Positions 1 through 6,477 of a DNA stretch of 17,196 nucleotides are shown one piece after another. Under the pieces are notes generated by a model, which was not told the DNA's origin, did no database searches, and saw only the letters and a list, made by a program, of their open reading frames with translations. The DNA is from CAYJBH01 sp964368815 (GTDB taxonomy: Bacteria > Bacillota > Clostridia > Oscillospirales > Ruminococcaceae). The stretch covers positions 1 through 17,196 of the forward strand of contig CAYJDA010000040.1 in NCBI GenBank assembly GCA_964368815.1. Reading direction: 5' to 3'. Numbering within the stretch: the stretch's first letter is position 1; each line of letters starts with the position of its first letter. Position numbers and translations under genes: made by a program.

Positions 1-73
1 CAAAAGGCATTCACGGCGTAAATATTATAGCATACATCGTGATTTCTTTCAAGGGGTTGACCGAGAAAGGAAA

Positions 74-352
74 ATGGATATGGATAAAACTACAGTTTGG
101 AACGACTTCATTGACAGCTTGATTGAAGCGGATTTTGAAGCCCACAAAAAAACGAAGGAGTACGAATATTATCACAATCGAGTGCTCCATATTGACGAGA
201 TGCTCACCACCAATTTGACGGCACCCGAGAAAGTCATGGTGGAAGAAGTGCTGTTCGAGATGGGTGAAGCAAAAGAGCATCGGGGCGAACAGCTCTATCA
301 GCAAGGCATGAGAGATTGCGTCATGATTTTGAAGAACTTGGGGGTGCTGTGA
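74..352 (+). CDS. DUF6809-like small protein of a mobile element
   Basis: A 92-residue acidic, largely helical protein with no membrane segment or signal peptide. The C-terminal stretch with GMRDCVMILKNLGVL matches what I recall of the DUF6809 family, small proteins of unknown function carried by clostridial conjugative and mobilizable elements. It ends at TGA 350-352, and the next gene (TnpV) starts at ATG 352, a one-base overlap implying translational coupling. The start is ambiguous. An AAAGG at 66-70 lies only 3 nt before ATG 74 but about 9 nt before ATG 80, so the second methionine (90 residues) may be the real start. The frame is also open upstream to the window edge, but no ATG is visible there. 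Biochemical function is unknown; the family name is from memory and not checked. Confidence 0.65.
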   Translation: MDMDKTTVWNDFIDSLIEADFEAHKKTKEYEYYHNRVLHIDEMLTTNLTAPEKVMVEEVLFEMGEAKEHRGEQLYQQGMRDCVMILKNLGVL

Positions 353-735
353 TGCTTGAAAAATACATCTACGATGAGCAAAACGGCTTACATTACGAAC
401 TCGGCGAGGACGACATTTATTATCCGTTATTGGAAGCACCAAAAAGCACGAACTATCTTATCGGCAAATATGGTCGTATGCGAAAACGCTATCTCGAAGA
501 ATATCGTACACCCTTGTTTACGTCCTTGCTCATGTCCGGCAAACTCAATGAGCATCTGCATGAGATTGATGTGCAAGCACGGGCTATTATCGAGCAGACC
601 GTTTCAGCGATGGCAAAGGCGAATGGGTGCGACGATACGCTTAAAATGCAAGACCAAATGAAGTGGGTCGGGCTAATGAACAACTACAAGGCTTGTGCTG
701 AGGAGATTGTGCGCAGTGAATTGATTTATGTGTGA
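352..735 (+). CDS. tnpV: Transposon-encoded protein TnpV
   Basis: A 127-residue protein that resembles the TnpV family of the Tn4451/Tn4453-type and related mobilizable elements of Clostridia. Typical features are the N-terminal YPLLEAP and GKYGRMRKRYLEEYR blocks (about residues 29-56) and the C-terminal AEEIVRSELIYV ending. The role of TnpV is not established; it is an accessory gene near the recombinase end of such elements. I chose ATG 352, which overlaps the stop of the preceding gene, over an upstream in-frame ATG at 316 that lies inside that gene. A perfect hairpin follows 7 nt after the stop. No recombinase is visible, so this is either the edge of an element continuing to the left or a leftover fragment. 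Confidence 0.75.
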   Translation: MLEKYIYDEQNGLHYELGEDDIYYPLLEAPKSTNYLIGKYGRMRKRYLEEYRTPLFTSLLMSGKLNEHLHEIDVQARAIIEQTVSAMAKANGCDDTLKMQDQMKWVGLMNNYKACAEEIVRSELIYV

Positions 736-742
736 CACATGT

Positions 743-782
743 AAAGTATGGAGCAATACACTGTCGCATTGCTCCATACTTT
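743..782. terminator. Bidirectional hairpin terminator between tnpV and the restriction gene
   Basis: A perfect 15-bp inverted repeat (743-757 with 768-782) with a 10-nt loop lies between the convergent tnpV and endonuclease genes. The stem begins AAAG on the plus strand and ends CTTT, giving a short U run (3 nt) in either direction. Position and symmetry fit a shared rho-independent terminator, although the U tract is short. Confidence 0.75.
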
Positions 783-785
783 GCC

Positions 786-2234
786 CTATATAATATCTCG
801 CAAGACTTCGTTCACAACATAACTATTGTTGAGCCAAAAACACTGACGTGTCATCCATTGCCCATCAGGTAATTCGTCGGCATTGCTTTCTATATTTCCA
901 ATCATAGTCCCGTCGTTAAGTTTATAAGCGCTTTTTGCGGCATGGGGTCTAACGTGCATAATTCTATTATCTTTAGAAGATGGGAGATTGTTAAAAATCC
1001 TTTTTCCACTTTTTACAAAAGAGACACCTTTTCTTATTATATCAATGGTGTTTAGCCAACATGTTTTGACATCTCCCTCAAGATCCACTGCAGGCATATT
1101 CCAAAACTTTGCTCCAATAAAGATATAATTATCACCTTTGCGTTTGTAAACAGCAAATAGGAACTTTGTTTCATCAAAGTAATTGAACACAGAGGAATTA
1201 TCCCACTCCTCAAAGATAATTTCCATGAATCTGAATGTGGGAAATGAAAGACTCTCTTTCATCGTACCATCCTCTTCAATTCGAATTGACTTCACAACAA
1301 TATTTGCTTTGGCAAACTCAAGAGCCTTATTCGATTTAATTCCAAGCATTCTGTATGTAAGATCAGTCCACTGTGCCTTATTACAATTATACGCTCGGTC
1401 AAATAAAGCGCACAATTCCTTATCGCTTTTGCCGTAATGCTGTTGCAATTTATCAAGAATAAACATTTCAAAAGTTGAATGTTTCAATTCTTCACTGGAA
1501 TGAATAATACTCTCTGGCTGAGTGCTTATATGGCATACTAACTCTTGCAAAACTGTATGCATATAGGATTGCTTAAATGCAAAAGCACGTTTTTTTGCTT
1601 TCACCTCAGTGTTATAAAATTGAGTTGATAAACTTTTTTCGGCAGTAGCACCTTTAGTACATGCAGAAAGATATAAAGTATCACTTTCTGATAGTTCATG
1701 GGCTTTTCCGGATTCGATTTTGGAAATAATCGTTTTATAGTCAGCTTCGATTATCGCCAAATCCTCTTCATTAGGAGTAAAGAGACCAGTGTAGTCAATC
1801 CGGTATTGCAGTTTGTTGTCAATACTGCCCCCTCTAAAATAGTATACTAATAGGATTTTCTTGATTTTATCCCACAAATGCGAGGTGAAGAGTTCTTCTT
1901 CTACAGGACTATTATAATCTATCATTGTCAGCACTAGTCGCTCTCCAGCTCGGTGTTCATTCTTTTTTGTCAACTCATAAGGAGACACTTTCAACTCAAC
2001 ACCTGCTTCATGAAAATCTGCACGGCGATCGCTATTTGTTTTATATCCAAAGTAGATTTCCTCTAAGAAATTCCCCAATCCACCTTTGTGGCGTGGGTTA
2101 CTATATGTCGTAACAATTTTATCAAAAATATCTTTATGTAAATCTTGCAAAAGCAAAACCTCTAGGAAGGTTTTTCCTTCGAGTTGCTTAGCATACAAAG
2201 CTATGCTTTCAATGTTTTCACGATTGTATGGCAT
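786..2234 (-). CDS. Sau3AI-like type II restriction endonuclease (MutH/Sau3AI family, predicted GATC)
   Basis: A 482-residue endonuclease predicted to cut unmethylated DNA in the cytoplasm. Length and layout match Sau3AI (about 490 residues): a MutH-like catalytic domain in the N-terminal half and a C-terminal half that in Sau3AI is a second, inactive MutH-like effector domain. Counting from the upstream ATG at 2243, the candidate active site is E62, D76, E83 and K85 (blocks GNFLEE, ADFHEAG, VELKVSPYE). The spacing 14-7-2 is the same as in MutH (E56, D70, E77, K79). The start at 2234 is preferred because AAAGG lies about 11 nt upstream, while it is only 2 nt from ATG 2243. The gene is divergent from a Sau3AI-like C5 methyltransferase, which supports GATC specificity. 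The specificity is inferred from homology. The gene looks intact. Confidence 0.88.
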   Translation of the reverse strand: MPYNRENIESIALYAKQLEGKTFLEVLLLQDLHKDIFDKIVTTYSNPRHKGGLGNFLEEIYFGYKTNSDRRADFHEAGVELKVSPYELTKKNEHRAGERLVLTMIDYNSPVEEELFTSHLWDKIKKILLVYYFRGGSIDNKLQYRIDYTGLFTPNEEDLAIIEADYKTIISKIESGKAHELSESDTLYLSACTKGATAEKSLSTQFYNTEVKAKKRAFAFKQSYMHTVLQELVCHISTQPESIIHSSEELKHSTFEMFILDKLQQHYGKSDKELCALFDRAYNCNKAQWTDLTYRMLGIKSNKALEFAKANIVVKSIRIEEDGTMKESLSFPTFRFMEIIFEEWDNSSVFNYFDETKFLFAVYKRKGDNYIFIGAKFWNMPAVDLEGDVKTCWLNTIDIIRKGVSFVKSGKRIFNNLPSSKDNRIMHVRPHAAKSAYKLNDGTMIGNIESNADELPDGQWMTRQCFWLNNSYVVNEVLRDII

Positions 2235-2271
2235 TTTCAACATATCCTTTCAAAATATTTTGACAAAGCTC

Positions 2272-2300
2272 TTGATCTTTTTTGTCGCTTATGCTATAAT
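2272..2300 (+). promoter_or_regulatory. Sigma-A promoter of the methyltransferase gene, with GATC in its -35 box
   Basis: A -35 box TTGATC (2272-2277) and a perfect TATAAT (2295-2300) are separated by exactly 17 bp, with an extended -10 TGC before it (2292-2294). Transcription would start near 2307, giving a leader of about 55 nt before ATG 2363. The last four bases of the -35 box are GATC, the predicted target of the encoded methyltransferase. Confidence 0.72.
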
Positions 2301-2327
2301 TAACGAGTGTTTTGTAAGTTAAATAAT

Positions 2328-2336
2328 ATTATATCA
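2328..2336 (-). promoter_or_regulatory. Possible extended -10 promoter for the restriction gene
   Basis: On the minus strand a TGATATAAT (TATAAT at 2333-2328 preceded by TG and one base) forms an extended -10 element, with no convincing -35 box 17 nt upstream. Transcription would start near 2321 and run into the endonuclease gene with a leader of about 85 nt. It would overlap head-on with the start region of the methyltransferase transcript. This is a weak call based on one element. Confidence 0.4.
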
Positions 2337-2362
2337 CATTTTTGTGATTTTGGGTGAAGAAT

Positions 2363-3622
2363 ATGAAAAATAATAAAATTCGAGTAGTTGAGCTGTTTGC
2401 TGGAGTCGGTGGATTTCGCTTAGGTTTAGAGCGTAGTTCAGCATTGTTTGAAACTATATGGGCTAATCAATGGGAACCAAGCAAAAAGGCGCAACACGCA
2501 TTTGATTGCTATATATCACATTTTGGATTATCAGACAACCATGTAAACACTGATATTGCCATTGCTAAAGACAAAGTTCCACCACACGATTTATTGGTCG
2601 GAGGGTTTCCTTGTCAGGATTATTCAGTTGCGCAAACAGGTGCAAAAGGAATAGAAGGAAAAAAAGGTGTGCTTTGGTGGGAGATAAGAGATATTATTAA
2701 ATCCCATACTCCGAGTTTTATACTTTTAGAGAATGTCGATCGGCTAATTAAATCTCCTGCGAATCAACGTGGGCGAGATTTTGCCATCATTCTTAGATGT
2801 TTATATGAATTGGGTTATGGTGTTGAGTGGAGGGTGATTAATGCCGCAGACTATGGCTATCCACAACGCCGCAGACGTATATTCATTTTTGCATACAAGA
2901 ACTCCACTGATTTATTCAAGCAGATATCGACGTCATTCGCACACAACGGAGACGCTGCTTTACCAAAGACATTAAAAGAGACGGGGTTTTATGCAAAGCC
3001 ATTTCCTGTGAAAAATGAGGTAAACAGAGTAAAGCAAACTTTTGAATCAATTAACGAAATGAAATATAGTTCATTACAAGAAGTTTCAGATTGTTTTGAA
3101 GGTAAATTCTACAATGGCGGGATTATGATTAATGGGGAAATATACTCCGAAGAGCTAGCGCCTATTGAAGTTCCCGCTTTAACCCTAAGAAATATTCGCC
3201 ATACGGAAGCCGTGGATAAGATGTATTTTCTCAATGGTAGTACAGAAAAATGGACGTATCTGAAAGGTGCCAAGAAAATTTCACGTGTGCGACCAAACGG
3301 TGAACCTTATACCTTTAGTGAAGGTGGGATGTGTTTTCCCGATGATTTGGATAAGCCGGCACGAACAATGCTGACAAGTGAATCGAGCGTAAACAGAAGT
3401 TCTCATGTAATTGAAGATGCAGTGACGGGGAGGCTTAGATTACTTACCCCTGTTGAATGCGAACGATTAAATGGTTTTGATGATGGATGGACAGATACGG
3501 GGATGCCACATAAATTTAGGTATTTCACTATGGGGAATGCGTTGGTTGTGCCAATAATCACTAAAATTGCAGATAGATTATTAGTGATAGATAGTTTGTT
3601 GGAGGGAGGCTACAATGGCTAA
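2363..3622 (+). CDS. DNA C5-cytosine methyltransferase, M.Sau3AI-like (predicted GATC)
   Basis: A 419-residue C5-cytosine methyltransferase that transfers a methyl group from AdoMet and should protect host GATC sites from the adjacent endonuclease. Visible motifs are motif I FAGVGG (residues 12-17), motif IV GGFPCQDYS with the catalytic Cys84, motif VI ENV (123-125), motif VIII QRRRR (168-172), a variable target-recognition region (about 200-330), and a C-terminal GNALVVP block (motif X). The wording of VVELFAGVGGFRLGLE and the GKKGVLWW region is close to M.Sau3AI as I remember it. I chose ATG 2363 over an in-frame GTG at 2354: the GTG lies in the GGTGA ribosome-binding sequence that serves the ATG. 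The gene is divergent from the endonuclease, and its 3' end overlaps the next gene by 8 bases. It appears intact. Confidence 0.92.
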   Translation: MKNNKIRVVELFAGVGGFRLGLERSSALFETIWANQWEPSKKAQHAFDCYISHFGLSDNHVNTDIAIAKDKVPPHDLLVGGFPCQDYSVAQTGAKGIEGKKGVLWWEIRDIIKSHTPSFILLENVDRLIKSPANQRGRDFAIILRCLYELGYGVEWRVINAADYGYPQRRRRIFIFAYKNSTDLFKQISTSFAHNGDAALPKTLKETGFYAKPFPVKNEVNRVKQTFESINEMKYSSLQEVSDCFEGKFYNGGIMINGEIYSEELAPIEVPALTLRNIRHTEAVDKMYFLNGSTEKWTYLKGAKKISRVRPNGEPYTFSEGGMCFPDDLDKPARTMLTSESSVNRSSHVIEDAVTGRLRLLTPVECERLNGFDDGWTDTGMPHKFRYFTMGNALVVPIITKIADRLLVIDSLLEGGYNG

Positions 3623-4112
3623 GCTAAATATCAACTGGAATATGATGATAAAGTCTAGTCAATACTTGCTGATGTCGTATGGTGTAGCGATTGTCACTAT
3701 TATTTTATTGTTCGGCATAGATTACGATGGTGATATTAAGAGTTTTTTTAACATATTATTATCGACAAATGCCTGTTTTATCATGACAACTAGTTATAGT
3801 ATTAGGAGGCATGCAGCTGATAATCACGATGGAATCATGATATCACAAGGTATAGGAGTGTTAATCTGCGGGATACTAATGGCAGTATCTACGACCTATG
3901 AACCAGTAATACTGTGGCTATATTGGGGAGGATTACTTATTTCGCTGGGACTGGTAATGTATTTGACATATAGATATACCCTTCAACAAATATTTACAGA
4001 AAAAGTAATCAAGTCTCATGAAGCGGCAGAAAATGAAAAAATGTTTAAGGAAATTGAAAAACGGAAAAAAGAATCCGAATTTGAAATAAATGGTTCCAAA
4101 TTTGATTATTAA
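3615..4112 (+). CDS. Unrecognised protein with four predicted membrane segments, in the restriction-modification operon
   Basis: A 165-residue integral membrane protein that I do not recognise. Hydrophobic stretches lie at about residues 17-34, 43-62, 73-92 and 97-119. They are followed by a highly charged, Lys/Glu-rich helical tail (about 125-158) that probably faces the cytoplasm and could form a coiled coil. There is no signal peptide and no enzymatic motif. Its ATG overlaps the end of the methyltransferase gene by 8 bp and is preceded by a strong GGAGGGAGG at 3601-3609, so it is co-transcribed and probably translationally coupled. The DGQHR gene follows after 11 nt. By context it could be a membrane effector or anchor in a defence module, comparable in size to small multi-TM effectors of other anti-phage systems. 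That role is inference. Confidence 0.8.
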   Translation: MAKLNINWNMMIKSSQYLLMSYGVAIVTIILLFGIDYDGDIKSFFNILLSTNACFIMTTSYSIRRHAADNHDGIMISQGIGVLICGILMAVSTTYEPVILWLYWGGLLISLGLVMYLTYRYTLQQIFTEKVIKSHEAAENEKMFKEIEKRKKESEFEINGSKFDY

Positions 4113-4123
4113 GGGAGGTAAGT

Positions 4124-5221
4124 ATGAAAACAGTTAAAATACCAGTTATTGAATTATCACAAAATATTGGTGTGTTTTATATTGGCAAGCTAAACGGTAA
4201 TACCTTATATAAAATGGCTAAATCTGATATCAGAGCAATTGTCAATGAAACTGAGTATCAAGGAATACAGCGACAACTTGAACCTAGTAGAGTGAAAAAA
4301 ATAAAGCAGTATTTAGAAGCAAGCTATGCCACCCTGCCTAATTCAATTATTCTAAATGTCAATAGCGAAAAGATAGTTAGTAGTGACAAAAATAATTTAG
4401 AGGTCTATATTTCTGACACTACTTTCACTATCATTGATGGGCAACATCGATTAAGTGGATTTCAAAATTCAGATGAGAACCTTCAGTCCTTTGAACTCCC
4501 TGTGGCGATTTTTATTGATTTAGATATTTCTGACCAAGCTTTAATCTTTAGCACGATTAACTCTGAACAGAAAAAAGTAGACCCTTCACTCAAATTCGAC
4601 TTGGAAAATTATAGCAGAGTAGATACCCCTAAGAAAAAAATATCTCAGCTAGTCTATGCCTTTAACAATGATCGTGACTCCCCGTGGCGTGGTCAAATTA
4701 AGTTAACTGGACGCAAAGATATAAACTCCCCTAATGCAATGATTACACAGAAGGCTTTTGGCGATGCTATTGTAAAGTATTTATTTGATGAAGTTACTGA
4801 CGAAACTAAAATAAGGCGTATATTGATAGAGGGAGGTGACCTTGAAGAAATACAATACGATGTAAATAGATATTTGTTTTGGGACTTTTACGTCAACAAT
4901 AAAATGGATGTATTATATAAAATTTTATTGAACTATTTCAATGCATTCCAAACTGTTTTTGCGAAGGATTGGGGGGATTCGAAGTCTATTTTGAATAAGA
5001 CAACAGGTTATAATGCTATTATGCTTCTCTTTAAACCAATATATCTATATTGCAAAGAAAATAAAAGTTTTACACAAGAGAGGATAACTGCAATAATTTC
5101 CCCGCTACGCACTCTAGACGGAACAATCAATACCGAGAATTATAGTGGATCAGGTGCAGCATCTAGCGCCAAATTATTTGATGCCATGCGTTCTCTGATT
5201 GACATTGATGCTAGTTATTGA
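4124..5221 (+). CDS. DGQHR-domain protein (DndB-like superfamily)
   Basis: A 365-residue soluble protein with the diagnostic DGQHR motif at residues 105-109 (within TIIDGQHRLSGF). It also has other family features: an N-terminal R-Q and R-V-KKIKQYL block (about 50-63) leading to a strand (SIILNV, 74-79), and a downstream INSEQKKV block (145-152). DGQHR proteins include DndB, the regulator of phosphorothioate DNA modification, and relatives in DNA-modification and defence islands; they are distantly ParB-like. No DndA, C, D or E gene is present here, so this is not a Dnd operon. A GGGAGGT sits just before ATG 4124, and the gap to the membrane-protein gene is 11 nt, so it is the last gene of the methyltransferase operon. 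Whether it regulates, binds DNA or acts as an effector cannot be told. Confidence 0.82.
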   Translation: MKTVKIPVIELSQNIGVFYIGKLNGNTLYKMAKSDIRAIVNETEYQGIQRQLEPSRVKKIKQYLEASYATLPNSIILNVNSEKIVSSDKNNLEVYISDTTFTIIDGQHRLSGFQNSDENLQSFELPVAIFIDLDISDQALIFSTINSEQKKVDPSLKFDLENYSRVDTPKKKISQLVYAFNNDRDSPWRGQIKLTGRKDINSPNAMITQKAFGDAIVKYLFDEVTDETKIRRILIEGGDLEEIQYDVNRYLFWDFYVNNKMDVLYKILLNYFNAFQTVFAKDWGDSKSILNKTTGYNAIMLLFKPIYLYCKENKSFTQERITAIISPLRTLDGTINTENYSGSGAASSAKLFDAMRSLIDIDASY

Positions 5222-5331
5222 TGGCAACATTATGGCAACAAAAAATCAGATAGCCCAAAATATCACTATAATTTATGTAATAGTAATACCACAAGCAACG
5301 GAATAGGTACAAAATAGTTTAGTATCGTGTT

Positions 5332-5349
5332 TGTTGCGGAGAGTGGGAG
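5332..5349 (-). other. Possible remnant of a tRNA-Ser 3' end (old attachment site)
   Basis: Read on the minus strand, this stretch ends ACTCTCC-G-CAACA. ACTCTCC G is the usual 3' acceptor strand plus discriminator of clostridial tRNA-Ser (followed by CCA in a real gene). Upstream on that strand the T-arm (GTTCGAATC type) is not recognisable and no complete tRNA can be folded, so this is at most a degraded 3' fragment such as integrases leave behind. It could also be a chance match. Confidence 0.3.
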
Positions 5350-5403
5350 TAGGACTCTGTGGCTTACGAGTCGTATAATTACTCAAAATAGCTTTATGAA
5401 AAG

Positions 5404-5443
5404 ATAACAGGTAGCTGATTTATGAAAATAAGCTACCTGTTAT
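5404..5443. terminator. Strong hairpin after the DGQHR gene, terminator-like
   Basis: A perfect 13-bp inverted repeat (5404-5416 with 5431-5443) has a 14-nt loop, about 180 nt after the DGQHR stop codon. It could end or stabilise the methyltransferase-operon transcript. No U tract follows on the plus strand (TGCGTCT), so it is not a textbook rho-independent terminator. It might instead be a leftover element end. Confidence 0.5.
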
Positions 5444-5523
5444 TGCGTCTAAAAACATAAATAAATCACGCATTAAAAGGTAAAAGTCATGAAAAACAGC
5501 AGAACGTAGGGCAAGTACTATAA

Positions 5524-5754
5524 ATGTTGTTGACGCAAGAATTTAATGCAAAGCCTATATGGCTCTATAGACAAGCGATATATGAAAAAATTAATAACGT
5601 GCAGGCTGTACGGTAGAAAATCTCTATCTCGAAGAGTAAAACAAATAAATATCAGAAATAGAAAATTTTTTTACTAGAACATAAGGCGGTATTCGACGAT
5701 CCAAATAATAGTGATCTATCATTGACAAAAGATGTCTTTGAAACTAAAATATAG
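5524..5754 (+). pseudogene. Possible decayed ORF broken by two amber codons
   Basis: The 636-base gap between the DGQHR and acetyltransferase genes contains no intact gene. One frame from ATG 5524 to TAG 5752-5754 reads as 30, 14 and 30 protein-like codons interrupted by TAG at 5614 and TAG at 5659. The first segment includes PIWLYRQAIYEKINN; the last includes LEHKAVFDDPNN and LTKDVFETKI. I recognise no family, and 76 codons with two stops could be chance in AT-rich DNA. The remainder of the gap holds the tRNA-like fragment, the hairpin and the promoter listed separately. Confidence 0.25.
5722..5750 (+). promoter_or_regulatory. Sigma-A promoter for the acetyltransferase gene
   Basis: TTGACA (5722-5727) and TAAAAT (5745-5750) are separated by exactly 17 bp. 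The predicted transcript starts near 5757, about 100 nt before the acetyltransferase start. Two GCTCACA copies (5759-5765 and 5782-5788) lie immediately downstream in the leader and could be operator half-sites. Confidence 0.65.
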
Positions 5755-5857
5755 TTAAGCTCACAATTATAACTGTTTTCCGCTCACATAATTCAGCCGA
5801 CTGTAGGCAGTATTTTTGTTGAATCAAAAACTGGTTATTATTAATGGAAAAGGATGT

Positions 5858-6367
5858 ATGAATAAAATGAATTACATTTGCAGAATACCCAGTAGAGAAG
5901 AATTAGAAAGAAAATGGGACTATGAAATATCTATTCATAATAATAAAGATGAATGGAGGGCTTGGAAAGAGGAGTTTATAACAGCCATTGAAAGCGGTGA
6001 CAGAATAAGTTATTACGGCTTTTTGGGCGACGAAATAATCTGTGAGGGAACCGCTTCATTAACACTGCAGGGTTACCAAAACTCAGCTCGCCTAATTGCA
6101 TGCGACACTGCATATTTATCTGCATTTAGAACAGTTGATAAATACCAAGGTCAGGGATATTTTTCAAAGCTTTATAAATATATGGAGGCAGATTTAATAT
6201 TACGAGGCTATGCCAAGCTAACTATAGGAGTAGAACCTGGTGAGGTTAAAAACATGTTAATATACTTCAATTGGGGGTTTGATAAATATATTAAAACCGA
6301 AACAGAAACCTTTCCCGGTGGAGACAAGATACTAATTAACTATTACTTAAAAGACTGCAACATATGA
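5858..6367 (+). CDS. GNAT-family N-acetyltransferase
   Basis: A cytoplasmic acyl-CoA-dependent acetyltransferase of 169 residues from ATG 5858. The GNAT core is visible in the second half. A beta-4 strand (TAYLSAFRTVD) leads into the acetyl-CoA pyrophosphate loop YQGQGYFSKLYKYME (motif A, Q/R-x-x-G-x-G type). The following KLTIGVEP strand and the NMLIYFNWGFDKY segment (motif B, the usual N-x-x-x-x-x-Y-x-x-x-G-F pattern) complete the fold. The acceptor substrate is unknown; such orphan GNATs may act on small amines, antibiotics or proteins. The start is uncertain: AGGA lies 3 nt before ATG 5858 and 12 nt before ATG 5867, and an upstream TTG at 5816 looks unlikely. It has its own promoter and is convergent with the mannosidase gene. 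Confidence 0.8.
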   Translation: MNKMNYICRIPSREELERKWDYEISIHNNKDEWRAWKEEFITAIESGDRISYYGFLGDEIICEGTASLTLQGYQNSARLIACDTAYLSAFRTVDKYQGQGYFSKLYKYMEADLILRGYAKLTIGVEPGEVKNMLIYFNWGFDKYIKTETETFPGGDKILINYYLKDCNI

Positions 6368-6379
6368 ACTGACCCCGTT

Positions 6380-6418
6380 TTGCTTTGATAATTGCAAAGA
6401 TATGAATAACCAAAGCAA
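6380..6418. terminator. Weak inverted repeat between convergent genes
   Basis: The 8-bp arms TTGCTTTG (6380-6387) and CAAAGCAA (6411-6418) enclose a 23-nt loop, between the acetyltransferase and the convergent mannosidase gene. It might help end the acetyltransferase transcript, but the loop is long and no U tract follows. Confidence 0.25.
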
Positions 6419-6477
6419 TCGCCTCGTCTTGAAATTGGCGGCATAAATTAGGGACTTAAGTTCAACCTCTAGATGCT

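Noticed and set aside
11..442. 143-codon minus-strand open frame over the DUF6809 and tnpV genes
   Set aside because: It lies antisense to two genes with family-like sequence and coupled starts, and its translation is rich in His, Phe and Cys without recognisable motifs.
2260..2300. TTGACA at 2260-2265 as -35 of the methyltransferase promoter
   Set aside because: It is a perfect box but 29 bp from TATAAT; TTGATC at 2272-2277 gives the correct 17-bp spacing.
5332..5400. Intact tRNA gene in the gap after the DGQHR gene
   Set aside because: Only the acceptor-end sequence resembles tRNA-Ser; the T-arm, anticodon arm and 5' acceptor strand are not found.
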